Assembly: GCA_963277665.1 (NCBI GenBank)
Contig: OY728136.1
Location: 1,977,176,576 to 1,977,240,575 of the forward strand
From: Viscum album
Taxonomy: Eukaryota; Streptophyta; Magnoliopsida; Santalales; Viscaceae
Direction: 5' to 3'
Length of the DNA stretch: 64,000 nt
The notes beneath the pieces are model-generated. The model did not search any database and was not told where the DNA came from. It worked only from the letters and a program-made list of their open reading frames with translations. Position 1 is the first letter of the stretch; every line of letters starts with the position of its first letter. The position numbers and the translations under genes were made by a program. This document shows, piece by piece, positions 51,701 to 63,769 of this stretch.

Positions 51701-51920
51701 AAAATAAATCATATATCCAAACATCATTATTATAAAAATATCAATAATAAAATTAAAATTAAAGAATAGAAATCCAAAATCCTTGGTTACATTAACATCA
51801 TATCATGTAGGTTCTATATACATATGAAATATAGAATCTATCTGAATTTTTTGGTATTAAAATCCCTATCTTATATATCCTAAATAGTATGACAAGGAAA
51901 ACAAGGCTTTGATATCACAT
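48704..51920 (-). other. Internal region of element C
   Basis: I could read no gag or pol motif in any frame. The minus-strand string TGATATCAAAGCC at 51905-51917 looks like the initiator tRNA-Met site TGGTATCAGAGCC with two G-to-A changes, three bases from the LTR. The longest open frames (63-70 codons) look random. Confidence 0.55.
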
Positions 51921-52420
51921 TATATCATTCTAGCCCGACTCACTCAATTTTTAACCTCACTAAAGTGCCATGTGACCTCATGCATACCTCCTCATACACC
52001 AAAGGAAGCCAAATTGAAGTTAGAGTATAAGGTGATACAATTAGAATAATATACTCTATTATAAAAATAACCACAGATCATACCAAAAGTATAATATAAT
52101 TAATAATCCCTATATAAAAAATAATAAAAGAACAATCACCACTAATACAACCCAAAATAAATAACAAGAATTATTATATTGCTAAATATACCATAAATAT
52201 ATAACAAAAATAAATATATTACAACAATATATCACCTAGTCATATCATATACAACCTAAACGAAAAATAAACGAAATATAATAACAAAAACTTGGTATTG
52301 AGTCCTAACTAGGTCTCGTCTCCTGAATCCAACCAATCTATCCCACCTTGTACCTCTTCTCTACCTATAAATACAATCATGAGGTTTTTTAGGGTACCAG
52401 AATGTAAGGGTATTTGAACC
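51921..52420 (-). repeat. Partial 5' LTR of element C
   Basis: It starts TATATCATTCTAGCCCGAC, comparable to TATAACATCCAAACTCGGAC at 45248. Similarity fades after about 52420, so the rest of this LTR is missing or unrecognisable. The right end is approximate. Confidence 0.55.
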
Positions 52421-53132
52421 AAAGTACATCACCCCATAAGGTTTTGGGCATGGGGCTAGTCACCTCCCATGTGGTTGTTAGGAATCACATCATAAACCTT
52501 ACAGATAATATTGTGAGGCCAATTTCTGAGTACCACATGGGGAAGGGAGATTTCATATAATATATATATATATATATATGATGAAAATACTATTCCCTGT
52601 AAGATTCCTTTTCCATTTATGGATAGTTAACCTAAGGGGAAATAAATCCATGAGGCAGTGATCTGAAATGAATATTATCTTGTATATAGGGATGGAAGGA
52701 TCTATAGATTCGTATCAAAGCTCAAGGAATGGATTTAAACCACTCAAGTAACATTAGGGGAATATTTTAACATAAAATATAAGAATTTATGATGCTTTAT
52801 GTTAAATCTATTTTCAACATTGATATTGTGAGTTAGATTGTATTTGATTTATTTTCACCATGTCAATGGTTGAGTGGTATATTGAATTCCCCGTTAGAGG
52901 ACACCTTACAGATGAATAGTTACGAAAACTTCTCAGGAAGTATTAATAAATCACAGCCTTGGAACATCAAGGTTGTTTGTGTGGATATGTAGTTTTTATT
53001 TCATGTCTAGTGATAATTGGATATATAAATATATAGAATGTGAGATTGCATGAAGACTGGTGTGTCATAATGGGTGACTAGATGTGAAGACAGAATGAAA
53101 AAGGAATAACATGAAGACTATGTTTGAGTTAG
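52421..53132. other. Unassigned AT-rich DNA with a (TA)n microsatellite
   Basis: It holds a TA run at about 52558-52579. No gene is seen. The stretch separates the partial C LTR from copia-2 and could be decayed repeat DNA. Confidence 0.5.
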
Positions 53133-54277
53133 TGTCCAAAGGCCAAATTTTTTTACTTTCATTACATATATATTAGATGATTTTAATGTTAATAAAATAT
53201 ATTATTATATATTATTCATTATTATACATGAATTTAATGTAATAATATGCTAAAATATATGTCATATTGATAAGGTCATAGTTGTTCCCATATATTTTGA
53301 GAACCTTGAAATTCCCTGCCAATATTGTTAAATATAGTTCTACGATCAGATAACATTGTATGATGGGAAACATAGAATATTACTATTAGGTGTGGATACT
53401 AATAAGTGTTTTATAGTTATTCTCATAAATTTTTCACTTGGTAATCTGCAAGATGGTAGATTATGAGAACATACCTTCCAGTAATAATTCATCATGTTTT
53501 GATGTCATTGGATATTTCATCATGTGAGTGTGTGAAATGGTCCTTGGACATTAATATTATTATCGATATATATATTATGACTCACACACTATAATTTATT
53601 TCATAAAATCTGACAATATAGTTCATGGAGAAGTTGGATATATTGGGTGTGTCATGAGTGATGTGCTATTAATGAATAAGTAATGGAAGTATTTTTCTCT
53701 TACATATTTATGGAATTTGATATCTCGTGCCTTTTATTGGAATATAATCATCACAATAAACTTCATTCCCATAGTTTAACAATGTATTTATTTCAGATAG
53801 TCAAAGAAATTTGTATTGCCCATATAGTTTGATGACATATATGTGCAACCTACTTGATGAGATATTGTGAAAAAGGGAATATATTACATAGTGAGTGCTC
53901 ATATATGATTGTTTCCATTGTAACGTTAATTTATTTCTCCTAGGTACTTTGACCCATTTCTAAATAGTAATCCTAGAATATAGGAAATCCTACCGAATGA
54001 CAATTGGGATGAATCCTAGAGGGTCAAACACTATGTGATTATATTTGTCTCAATTAAACTCTATTTGTATTTAATTAATGGAATAAATATTATTATCAAG
54101 AGAGAGGAATAATATTATTCATGTTTTATTGATTGAAAATGTTTATTGATAAAGTAAATATTTAACTAAATATTTTTTCATGGATTTAAAAATTTCAAGG
54201 AGCTTGAACTGACAAAGATTGTGTCTGATGATAAACATAAATTTACAAATTGGTAGAATAATATTTGTTCTAGTGTA

Positions 54278-54315
<38 letters not shown>

Positions 54316-54951
54316 GTGTCATTGGTTTTGATAAAGATTATAATATTATTTAAGTACTTGTATGAAATTAAATGTTATTTTAACTTAAATCAAAGATTTA
54401 TTAATTGATGGTTATGTATATTGTATTATGTTAATAGAAAACTGAGAATTGTTGAACACAGTGGACTTCCCTATAGGATTCCTCCTCCCTCCTCTCAAGA
54501 ATGAGAAGAAATATTTCATGCTCAAAGTATCTAGAAGTGATCAACAAAAAATGAAATAAACTTTATTCTATATGCTATCACCCATAAATCAATTATCATC
54601 ACTCAATGATCAATGGATTATGTGAGTATCACCACTAGAGGGATTATACACTTGGATCCTTAAAACAAAATGAAGATAATCTAAAATATTTTTTTTGAAT
54701 ATCAACACCATCATCAGAGAAAGCTTTAAAACACAATAACCATTTCTCTTGATCTTAAATAAATTGATTATACATTTTATATGCAAAAAAACCTCTTCTG
54801 GTTTTGGGTTTCTTTATATCAATATGAGGTGGAAAATTTTCATTTTTTATGGCATTCACATTACTCAAAATAAAACAAATGATCCATAAGATTAAAAATA
54901 CATTATTTTTTTATGCCCCTTGAGGTTCTTCCAATTCACCTAAAATCGTCA
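53133..54951 (+). repeat. 5' LTR of copia-2 (about 1819 bp)
   Basis: It starts TGTCCAAAGG and ends near TCA at 54951, just before a primer-binding-site-like string. It contains an (ATT)n microsatellite. It is related to the copia-1 LTRs. Confidence 0.75.
54278..54315 (+). repeat. (ATT)n microsatellite
   Basis: About 12-13 perfect ATT units lie within the copia-2 5' LTR. The 3' LTR has no such run at the matching place (about 59905-59925), so the array grew after insertion or shrank in one copy. Confidence 0.95.
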
Positions 54952-54953
54952 AG

Positions 54954-54969
54954 TTGTATCTCAGTGGCC
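54954..54969 (+). other. Decayed primer-binding site of copia-2
   Basis: TTGTATCTCAGTGGCC resembles TGGTATCAGAGCC with changes and two extra bases. Its position just after the LTR supports the reading. Confidence 0.5.
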
Positions 54970-55194
54970 ATGTTTCAAATTAAAAAATATTTATTTTATT
55001 ATTGATCTATATATGTAGTAGTGGTTAGATCTTATTTAAATAATTATTCATTCTTTAATCTATTTTAATTAACATGTATTTAAAATTTTAATTATCATCA
55101 TTAATGATTTCATTATCATAAAGGACTAAGAATAGATGAAGAATATTTGGGGATTCTATCAGTAAGGGCTAAGGATTCAGGCCGGATAACATGG

Positions 55195-55605
55195 AACTAC
55201 ATGTTGTGTAGTTGGATTACTTGTCATGTACCCAAGTTCACTGCTCCTAGCCATGTCATGAGATACAAAATGTGATGAGGAGTAACTACACATGGTGAAT
55301 TTATTGCACACTGCATGTAGACCAGGCCAATATGGCACAAAACATATCATATTACATAGTGTGTAGCTAGAATACACGCTATGTAGTCTACATGGTTTAT
55401 CAATTAAGTTCACGAATACATGGTCAAATTTTTTTGATACTAATATCCTGGAGAAATAATGACATGCACAACATGCAACTATTATACACACTGTGAAGTG
55501 AATTATTTACTATGTTTTAAGAATATGCAAATCCATTAAGAGTGATAAGAATACAAATAGCATGATATATACATGGTGTGTATCTATATTGTACACATCA
55601 TGTAG
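55195..55605 (+). repeat. Repeated palindromic units in the copia-2 internal region
   Basis: A unit like ACATRGTGTGTA, a short spacer, then TACACRYYATGTAG recurs near 55199, 55287, 55354 and 55570, with a weaker copy near 55480. In the unit at 55354 the arms ACATAGTGTGTA and TACACGCTATGT nearly pair. Two copies are followed by AAGTTCAC. The spacing is 65-210 bp. Upstream and downstream DNA shows no such motif. Confidence 0.65.
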
Positions 55606-55909
55606 TCTAATTTTCAATGAACACAATGAGTACTTGGGTGGGTTTCATAGACAAATATAATTCCAGTCAGACTATGTATAGTTGGTTCGTACATGACATG
55701 TCATCAAATAAAATAACTAGGTGGATTCAAAAAGATTATATGAGGGTAAGTTGATCTATAAGAAACCAATGGGGATAAAATTGCTGATGTAGATATTAGG
55801 TAATACTACCTCATGTTTCCTATAAGAATGATATTGGTTTTGAAAGGTTGTTATTAAGTTCCATCTGTTACCAAAAACATTATATCTATATCCATATTTG
55901 ATACAGGTG

Positions 55910-56479
55910 GAATTATTTTTATGTTCATGAAAAATTGTTGCTTATTTTACAAAGATAATATTTTTTATGGTAAGTTATATTTAAATAATGGTCTGTATGT
56001 GTTAGATTACAAAAAACAAGTAATGGTAATCAAAAAAAATATATCAACAGACTGATACCACATCCAACTATAGTATCACTAACTAGTTTATGTAAAGGAA
56101 AAACATTTGAAAATATTACACCCAGATGAATATTTAGATTCCTTTTAACTAAAACTACTTGGTGTATATCACACATGTTTACAATGAAAAATGGTTGAAT
56201 CACTATTTAGTTAAAAAAAATAGAGGGGCTATAGAGCTTCATGAATTATTTCATGTCGATGTGTGTCAAAATTGTTTAGTTAAAGAAAGGGGTGGGTTCA
56301 CATACTTCATAAAATTCATAGACTATTTTAGTAGATATGGATTTGTTTACTTAATGAGGTATAATTTTGATCCCTTAAAAAAATTTAGGAATACAAGAAT
56401 GAAGTTTATAACCAACTTGGTTATAATATTAAGAAGCTCTACTTATATTATGGTGTATAATATCTTAATTAGGAATTAA
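55910..56479 (+). pseudogene. Copia-2 gag-pre-integrase and integrase N-terminal part
   Basis: At about 55965-56040 one frame reads FYGKLYLNNGLYVLDYKK, like the stretch before the copia integrase zinc finger. In the open frame 56159-56479, residues from about 33 read VDVCQNCLVKERGGFTYFI, then KFIDYFSRYGFVYLMRYN. This matches the copia integrase core start 'D-x-C-G-P ... Y-F-I-x-F-I-D-D-x-S-R-x-x-x-V-Y-L-M', with Tyr in place of the second Asp of the conserved D-D. The rest of the integrase core up to 57100 is broken. The enzyme would insert element DNA into the chromosome; this copy cannot. Confidence 0.78.
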
Positions 56480-57224
56480 TTGATTATTTATGGGAGTTTT
56501 GGATTCTATCTCAACACAATCCTTCTTATAATACTCATTGGAATTTTGGAAATGAAAGTAGTAACAACATCCTATAGACATGGTGAAATCAATGATGAGT
56601 TCTGTGAGTATTCTATTATCATTTTGGGGATACACATTACAAAAAAAAACATACATACTAAAATGAGTTCCAAATAATTTGACAGATGGTATTCCATACA
56701 AATTTTGGAGTGTAATGAAACTCATGTTTTCGTACGAAAATGTGTGAGGATGTGAAGAATTTGTTAAACCCTATTTAAGTATCAATTCTTTGCTCCAAGG
56801 AACATATTGTATCCTTATATGATATCCTAAGGAAACAAAGGGATACTACCTATAAATTCCTTTGGAAAAAAATTTTTGGTTTATAGAAATCTAAAATTTC
56901 TTTATAAGGATAATATATCTAAAATATATAGTGGGATAGATATATACTTTTATGAAGTCCGTGCTGGAGATATATAAGAGTAGGAATTGTAACAAATTCT
57001 ACAAAGCCTCATGGAAGAAGATGTTCCTAAGACACTCGTACTTTGTAGGAGTAGTAAGAAGGTTAGAGAACTATAATATTATGGTTTTCTACTCATAGAG
57101 TATTGTGACTCCTTATTAGTTGAAAATAATGATCCTCTAACCTATAAAGAAGCATTAATTGTCAAAAATGTTACCAAGTCTAAAGAATCTATGAATTTTA
57201 AAATAGATTCCATGTACCAAAACC

Positions 57225-57790
57225 AAGTCTAGATTTTGGTAGATCCTATAGTGGATGTAAATCTTATTGGTTATAAATGGGTTTTCAAGAAGAAACTATA
57301 CATGTATGAGAAAGTTAATATCTATAAGGAATGACTAGATGTGAAATGGTTTGAACATCATCAAGGCATTGACTATGATGAAACCTTTTCACCATTTTCA
57401 ATGTTGAAACACATCATAATTATAATTTTCATAATGGATTAACATGACTATGAGATTCAGAAAATGTAATTAAAAACATTTTTCCTTAGCATGAACCTTT
57501 AGTGTTATTTTTATATGACACAACTAGAAGGTTTTGTAACTCCAAAGGATGCTAAAAAGGTAAGAAAATTGAAGAAACCCATTTATGGATTAAAGGAAGC
57601 ATTTAGGTAATTGAACATTCAGTTTTACAAGGCCATAATGTAATTTGGTTTCATAAAGAATGAATTTGAGAATTGTGCTTAAAAGTTTTTTAATGGGTTT
57701 GTGGTCATTTTCTAAATAGTATATGTCGATGACATATTACATATTGGAAACAAAACACTATTCCTATAGTCTGTTAAGTCCAAGTTAAAT
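57225..57790 (+). pseudogene. Copia-2 reverse transcriptase remnant
   Basis: The stretch starts with LIGYKWVFKKKLYMYEK (57263 onward) and GIDYDETFSPFS (about 57366), the standard N-terminal landmarks of copia reverse transcriptase. Next come QLEGFVTPKDAKKV and LKKPIYGLKEAFR (57524-57609), then FGFIKNEFENC and finally YVDDILHIGNK with the catalytic YVDD at 57722-57733. The second half is in one frame with a few stops. Asp-Asp of the active site is intact, but stops before it abolish function. Confidence 0.87.
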
Positions 57791-58189
57791 AAATGCTTCT
57801 CTATGAAGTAGTTTAGGGAAGAATCGTATATTATTGGGATTAAGATTAATATTGATTGATCTAAGAGGCTTCCCATCATAATTTAGGGTATATACATTGA
57901 CAAGATGCTGAATAGATTTAGCATGGAACAATACAATAGGGGATTGTTTCCAATGTCATTGAGAATTCATATTTCTAAAAACATTATCTTATAACATATA
58001 ACGAAATACAAATGATGAAAAGTATTTCATACATATTAGTGATTGGTTCAGTCATGTATGTTATTCTATGTAATAGGATATATTTTTCTTAAGCCTTGAG
58101 TGTGGTGGGAGGATATCAAGTTTACCAATGTTCCCACTATTTAATTTTATTCAGGACTATCCTTAAGAATCTGAGGTTTACTAAGGATG

Positions 58190-58690
58190 GGTTCCTGGCC
58201 TGTAGAGAATATGAGTAACTAATTGTAAAAGGATATGAATATTCTAGTTTCTAAATAGAAAAAGATGATATGAAATCACAAATGGGATACATCATCTTTT
58301 TTAATAAATTTTTATTGAGATGGAAGATCTCAAAACAAGTTGTGGCCATAGATTCTATTATAGAGTCTGAGTATATTGTAGGTTCTAGAGAATGTAATGA
58401 ATCAATTTAGATATACAACTTCATCTAAGAGCCTAATATTTTTCCTAGTAGTAAAGATCATATCACACTATATTGTTATAATTCTGATATGGTGGCCCTT
58501 GTTAAGGAGTCAAGGTCACATATCCAGATAAATCTTATAATTCAGAAGTATCTTTTCTTGAGGAATATTTCTTAGAGATGTGTGGCTATAGTGAATAGTA
58601 TTTCAATGAAAAAAATTCAGTGGACCCTTTTACGAAATCATTAACACAGTAGAAACACAATATTTATATGAGGACTAGAAAACTAAAAAT
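58190..58690 (+). pseudogene. Copia-2 RNase H and pol C-terminus remnant
   Basis: The frame reads LIVKGYEYSSF, a stop, IEKDDMKSQMGYIIFF, WKISKQVVAIDS, ESEYIVGSRE and, further on, ITLYCYNSDMVAL. These follow the copia RNase H order 'GYTDADF ... DDRKSTSGY ... WKSSKQ ... AEYIAASEA ... YCDNNGAV'. The end (58615-58665) reads VDPFTKSLTQ, the usual 'ADPLTKPL' tail of pol. The first catalytic Asp region is altered (YEY for YTD), and there are several stops. Confidence 0.82.
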
Positions 58691-58723
58691 CAAAAGAACT
58701 TTAATCTTGTCTGAGTGAGATTT

Positions 58724-60550
58724 TGATAGAATTTTTTTTCTAGTACAAACATTTTGTAATTTTATTAAATGTATATTTGAATATTTAATTATTAATAAAA
58801 TATCTTTCTATATATTTCTCATTTTAAGTTATGTATTTAATTTAATAATTTCCTATAGTATTTTTCACGTTGATGAGGTTGTAATAGTTTCATGCTATGA
58901 TGAGAAATTTGAAATACCATTATGAAACTCTTAATTATAGTTCTATGGTTGGATAACATTATATTACGGGACACATAGAAGGTGATTGTCGGGTACGAGT
59001 GTTCCAAAGTGGATTAGACTTTTTCTCATGTAGTTTTTAATTGGTAATTTATAATCTGGAAAATTATGAGAACTGCCCCACTAATAGGAATTGTACATGT
59101 TTTGGTGTCATTGCATATTAATTTCTACAATCATTTGTAATGATCCATAGAATTTCAGATTATTATTAATAAAAAATATAACCCATGCACTTAGATATAT
59201 TTCATAAACCATGATGATTCAATTTATGGAAAATTTTGATATGTTGGGAATGTCACTAGTGATGTGTTATTAATGAATAAATCAAGGAAGCATTTTTCTC
59301 TTCCATATTTAGGGAATTGGATTTCTTATTACTTTTATGGGAATATAACCATCACAATAAACTTTATGGCCATTGTGTAATGATTTTTTATTTTATATAG
59401 TCCAACAAAGATGAATCGATCATATAGTTTGATGACACAGATGTGAATCCATCATGATGAGATAATATAACAATGGGATTATATTATATAGTGAGTGTTT
59501 GTATGTGGTTTTTTATGTTACAAAATTAATTTCTTTCCCTTAGGTTACTTGAACTATTACTAGACAATAGTCTTTGACTCTAGGTAGGCCTACCTAATGA
59601 TAATAAGAAAGAATCATAAAGGGTCACACTCTAGGTGTTTTCATTGATCTATATTGAATAATATTTTAATATAATTAACAGAATAAATATTATTCTCAAG
59701 ACTAGGTAATAATATTATTCATGTCTTATAGATCGTAATTATTAGTTAATGAATGAAATATTTAATTAAATATTTATTTTAGTTTTCTATAAATATTTGG
59801 GCGTTCAAATGGACCAATGCAATGTCTAGTGATAAATAAAAATTTACATGTTGGTCAAATAATAGTTGGTATTGTGCAAGTTATCACATATTCCATAAAA
59901 TAATTACAGTGATATTATTATTATATGGCTTGGGGTTTGATGATGATTATCATGTTATTTAATGCCAAATATTGAAATTTTATAATATATTAAACAAAAC
60001 CATATCTTATAAATAGATGGTTATGTTTATTTTTTTGGGTTAATCATGAATGGAGAATCATTGTCCTCAATGGACTTCTCTCTATAATTACTCCTACATT
60101 CTTTTAAGAACCATAGGAGTCAAAGGATCTATAATTGATCAAAAGAAATAATACAAGACAATTGATTCACCGCACTAGCACTCATAAATCAATTGGTGTC
60201 ACTCATAGATCATAGGATCACATGTGGACCACCGCTAGAGGGATCCAACACTTGGATCCTCCTAACACAACAAAAGCAATTTGAGATGTTTTTCCTTCAT
60301 AAGATCAACATCATAATCAGAGATAGTTTCTAAGTCAAGGTAACCATTTATCATGATGTTAAATAAATAAATTATAAATTTAATGTACAAAGATCCTCTA
60401 TGGATTCCATATTTATTTACATAAACATGTGGTGGAAAACTATCATTGTACATGGTGTTCACATCATTTAAAATATTGATAATGATCCTTCAAATCAAAA
60501 ATATTTTATTTTTGTTATACCCACAAAGGGGATTACACTATAATTAAAAC
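58724..60550 (+). repeat. 3' LTR of copia-2
   Basis: It follows a weak polypurine tract (GAGTGAGA at 58713-58720) and starts TGATAGAATTTT, a decayed TG end. It aligns with the 5' LTR up to about 60535. The exact right end is not clear. Confidence 0.72.
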
Positions 60551-60599
60551 CTTTATACTAGTGTGTAATAGTGAGAACATGAATTTTATATCATGGCTA

Positions 60600-61935
60600 T
60601 TATTAGGTCCACTAATTAAAATACACTAAGAGGGGGTGAATCAGGGTACTATAGATCAAAACTAGTGACCCTTTGGATCTTGTTTCATAATTAAAAAACA
60701 CACTTCCCTTTTTCTCATATATTAATGTATGAATAGAAATTAAATCATCCCCAACAATTTTACAAGGTTCACCCTCATTGGGCTACATGCATGGAGCATA
60801 CAACGACGATGTGCCGATGTACCAAATACATTAAATCTCACTTCCAACTACAAGGTTTTGGATAGATAAATTTTATTCCCAAGCTCACTAATTTGAAAAT
60901 GTTTAGGGTCTACTCACTGTATTCCCAAGGTTCACTCCCTACGTCTCTTTCTATAGATCACTACTGGTGGGAAATATCACTATATTCCTCTTCATTTTCT
61001 CAATGCTCTTGAAAGGGATCCACTCATAGTTTATGGACCTATAGGTCCCTTTAATATATATAATGAATGCATCCTCCACTGTATGTATATGATATTTTGA
61101 AGTTCTAATTTCATCCAATTGATGAATAATACTTTACCATTGGTGTACTGGGAAATATCAAACTTCCACACAACTCATGGGTGTCTTGCACACTACTTTA
61201 ATGTCATGGGCACAACATGTGTTTTTTCATGGAATAATAGCCTATGTTCCACTTTCTACTTGCACACAACTCTTTTTCACAACATAATACTTGTGTAAAA
61301 CTTGTTAATGTCATGAAACTCTCTACTTGCGCTCAACTTACATCTTGTGTGCAACTCACTACTTGCGTGGAAACTCACTAATTTTTCAACACTCACTAAT
61401 TGTGTGATATGCAGCTCTAATTATCTCTAAATGTTGGGATTCTTAAAAATAGGGTGGTATCTTCCTATTTATAGGAATTTTACTAATCCTATGAATATTT
61501 CATGCAATTTTTTCCAATCATGGAAGTCCATTCACGTAAGACTCTTTCACTAAAACTCACATGCACGGTAAATCAATAACTTTCGCACCCTTATTTCCTT
61601 TTCATATTTTGAGGTACAAATCATGAAAAATTTCTAGCGCACAGCTTTCCAAACCTCATTAATACTTTTATGACACATACTTTTCCAAAAACACATTTCT
61701 CCATTCTCTAATATTTGTACCCAAAATTTTGAAAAACATTGGTAAATGGCGCCACCTTATATGTGATCTTTTTTTACCACCCCCAGAGAATCCATCCCTT
61801 TTTATGCTTCTTTATCAACGTAGTTTTTCAAAAATATCTCCAAAACTCCCCAACTGATCATAGAATCCTTCTATTTTTAAAAACAAAATCTACCCAAAAG
61901 TCTATCAATGTTTCTTGGAGGTATTTCTCCCAACA
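60600..61935 (-). repeat. 3' LTR of the SIRE-type element
   Basis: On the minus strand it starts TGTTGGGAGAAATACC at 61935. It ends at an uncertain point near 60550-60620, so it is about 1.3 kb long. No second LTR is in the window. Confidence 0.65.
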
Positions 61936-61947
61936 ATCTCCCCCTTT
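61936..61947 (-). other. Polypurine tract of the SIRE-type element
   Basis: The minus strand reads AAAGGGGGAGAT and then TGTTGGG, the LTR start. It is a strong match to the usual copia arrangement. Confidence 0.82.
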
Positions 61948-62639
61948 GGGTTTATTAACAACTCTTGACACATTGATACCTCATTAAATCTTATTCCGTA
62001 TTCTTCCAAAATTTCATTCTTGTGAATCTGATAGTGATAAAATACTTACTAAACAGAAACTCTAAGCCCATATGAGCAATGCTCGGCATGATAAACAATA
62101 TTATAATGAAAATTTCATCAATGAATAACTTCATTCTAAAACCTCTCAACTAATTCTATCACAAAATATTTTTTTCTTGATATATAACCCTTGATCGATC
62201 ACTTTTATCATTATTAGATTTAATAATCCACCTACTCCAATGCCCAGGTTCTCTTTCTTTAGAATACTTAATGATGTCTATGATTAGCTCTAATAGACAT
62301 GATCATGATATATTTCCTCATAACACTGAATTCTCATCATTTCATAGAAGCATTACATGGTTTTTCAAAAACCTGTTATATTTGAAACTTTTACACTCCT
62401 ATACATCCCAACTCCCCTAGTCAACTTGAAATCCCTTATCTCATTACTCCAACTAAAAACGTTTCACCTATCTTGATTAATGTGTTTTATCACCTTTAGT
62501 AGCCACACATTCCCCCCATTTGTATATGATCCCCAAGTTCACTTCATTATGGTCTACAATAGGGTAAAGAACAATGATTAGTGAATTAGGAAAAGCACAC
62601 CATACCTCAGGGAGAGTGGGTCATTCATTGACACTTTTT

Positions 62640-62980
62640 CATGTACAGGAAGTCGACTGAACTCTAAGTGCTAATCAATTCCATTAAAAGTATTCTTTGC
62701 ATAAGGCCTTTTTTAGAATGTCTACAACCTACTATTTTGTGGGTACATACTCCAACATCGCAATACATTTCTATACTTTCTCCTTGATAAAAATATACTT
62801 GATTTCAATGGGATTTTTCCTTGAGTGGTGGACAAGATTTTTTCTAAGATTTATAGCACTTGAATTGTCGTAATGTATTCAAATCATAGCCTTCACTTCT
62901 ACTCCAATATCATCAAGCTGCTCCTTCATCCATAATAACAATGTGCATGCTTGAGTAGCCACAATATATTCAGCTTATGT
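62640..62980 (-). pseudogene. RNase H and pol C-terminus of the SIRE-type element
   Basis: The minus strand reads AEYIVATQACTLLLWMKEQL (about 62970 down), then HYDNSSAINLRKNLVHHSR, then IEIKYIFIKEKV and LEYVPTK, then VVDILKKAL. This is the copia RNase H series 'AEYIAA ... LWIKQQL ... CDNTSAI-x-L-S-K-N-P-V-x-H-S-R ... IDIRYHFIRD ... YV-x-T-E-x-Q-L-A-D-I-F-T-K-x-L'. A few stops and one or more frame changes break it. Residue choice fits the SIRE/Maximus lineage. Confidence 0.85.
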
Positions 62981-63319
62981 GGTGCTCAATTATATGAAAT
63001 ATTTATGCTTTATTATCCAAGAAATACATAAACCGCCAATATTGACCTAATGTTGATTTTCTATCATATTATGAACAGACCTAATCTACATTTTTATATC
63101 CCAATAACTCCTATTGATATTTTTCATTGTATATCAAACTTAAATACATCATTACCTTGATATACCAAATTATTATTTTCACTACAACCATATGTATTTA
63201 CTTGGTATTTCTTTGATACTTTTCTTATTGACATGTGGAGAAAAAAATATTTGGTCATGTATTTTTCAAGTGAAATAGGCTTCAATGATCTAACTATATT
63301 CAGTGACATTACCCACTTT

Positions 63320-63760
63320 TCATTCATTCTCTCTTGACAGTTTCATCTGGGAACCAACTAGGGTCGTAATCTCCTTGGAATTATCCATTCCAAATCTTAT
63401 CAAAATCCTTTTTTCATATTTATATTGTGAAATTAATGTGCCATTATACTCTTGTGTTTCTTGTAATCTAAGGAAACATGTCAACTCACCAATCATTAAC
63501 ATTACTAAATGACTTTTCATTAATCCTGCAAACTTTTTTCACTGAGCATCATTTCATCCACTAAATATTATGTCATCAATAAAACCATCACCATAATCCT
63601 TTTATTAAATTAATTGATGTCATATAAATTCTAATATTCTCCACTATTCTGAAAAATGAGCTTCTTCAGAAACTAATCCAGTCTTGAATACCACGCTCTT
63701 GGTACTTTCTTCAGCCCATATAGCATCTTCGTCAGCCGATAGACTTTGTTCTCATATTCT
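63320..63760 (-). pseudogene. Reverse transcriptase, C-terminal half, of the SIRE-type element
   Basis: The minus strand reads KVYRLTKMLYGLKKVPRAWY (about 63755 down) and SRLD, a stop, FLKKL. The active-site stretch FIDDIIFS follows at 63560-63583, with Phe-Ile replacing the usual Tyr-Val before the two catalytic Asp. The open frame 63320-63520 then reads MIGELTCFLRLQETQ, GTLISQYKYEK and FGMDNSKEITT. This is the standard series 'M-M-G-E-L-x-F-F-L-G-L-Q ... F-I-x-Q-x-K-Y ... F-x-M-E-x-x-K-P-x-x-T-P'. The N-terminal half of the enzyme is missing: the sequence upstream (63770-64000) reads as the acidic linker that should precede it. Confidence 0.87.
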
Positions 63761-63769
63761 CAATTTGGT

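Larger units (their letters stand above)
45248..52420 (-). mobile_element. Element C: minus-strand relative of element X
   Basis: A full LTR lies at 45248-48703. A second, related segment starts at 51921 and can be followed to about 52420. On the minus strand the LTR starts TGTAACACACC and ends GGATGTTATA, like the X termini. Its length, 3456 bp, equals that of the X LTRs, and it shares the ACTGAGTTAT and ACTCACA stretch with X (reverse complement at about 45775 against 41877). A primer-binding-site-like string lies beside the right LTR. The internal region of 3.2 kb shows no coding motif. Confidence 0.65.
53133..60550 (+). mobile_element. Copia-2: Ty1/copia element with decayed but readable pol
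   Basis: The LTRs are at 53133-54951 and 58724 to about 60550. They are clearly related, sharing for example CACTAGAGGGAT or CGCTAGAGGGAT and CACTTGGATCCT. Between them lie, in the copia order, a gag-pre-integrase/integrase stretch, reverse transcriptase with YVDD, and RNase H. The order integrase before reverse transcriptase marks it as Ty1/copia, and the reverse transcriptase resembles the Tork/TNT group. Many stops and frameshifts show it is inactive. The right end and target duplication could not be fixed; GTTAG precedes the left end. Confidence 0.85.

Noticed and set aside
55177..55491. 104-codon minus-strand frame rich in Cys and Tyr
   Set aside because: It overlaps the palindromic repeat units and is antisense to copia-2. 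The composition comes from the repeats.
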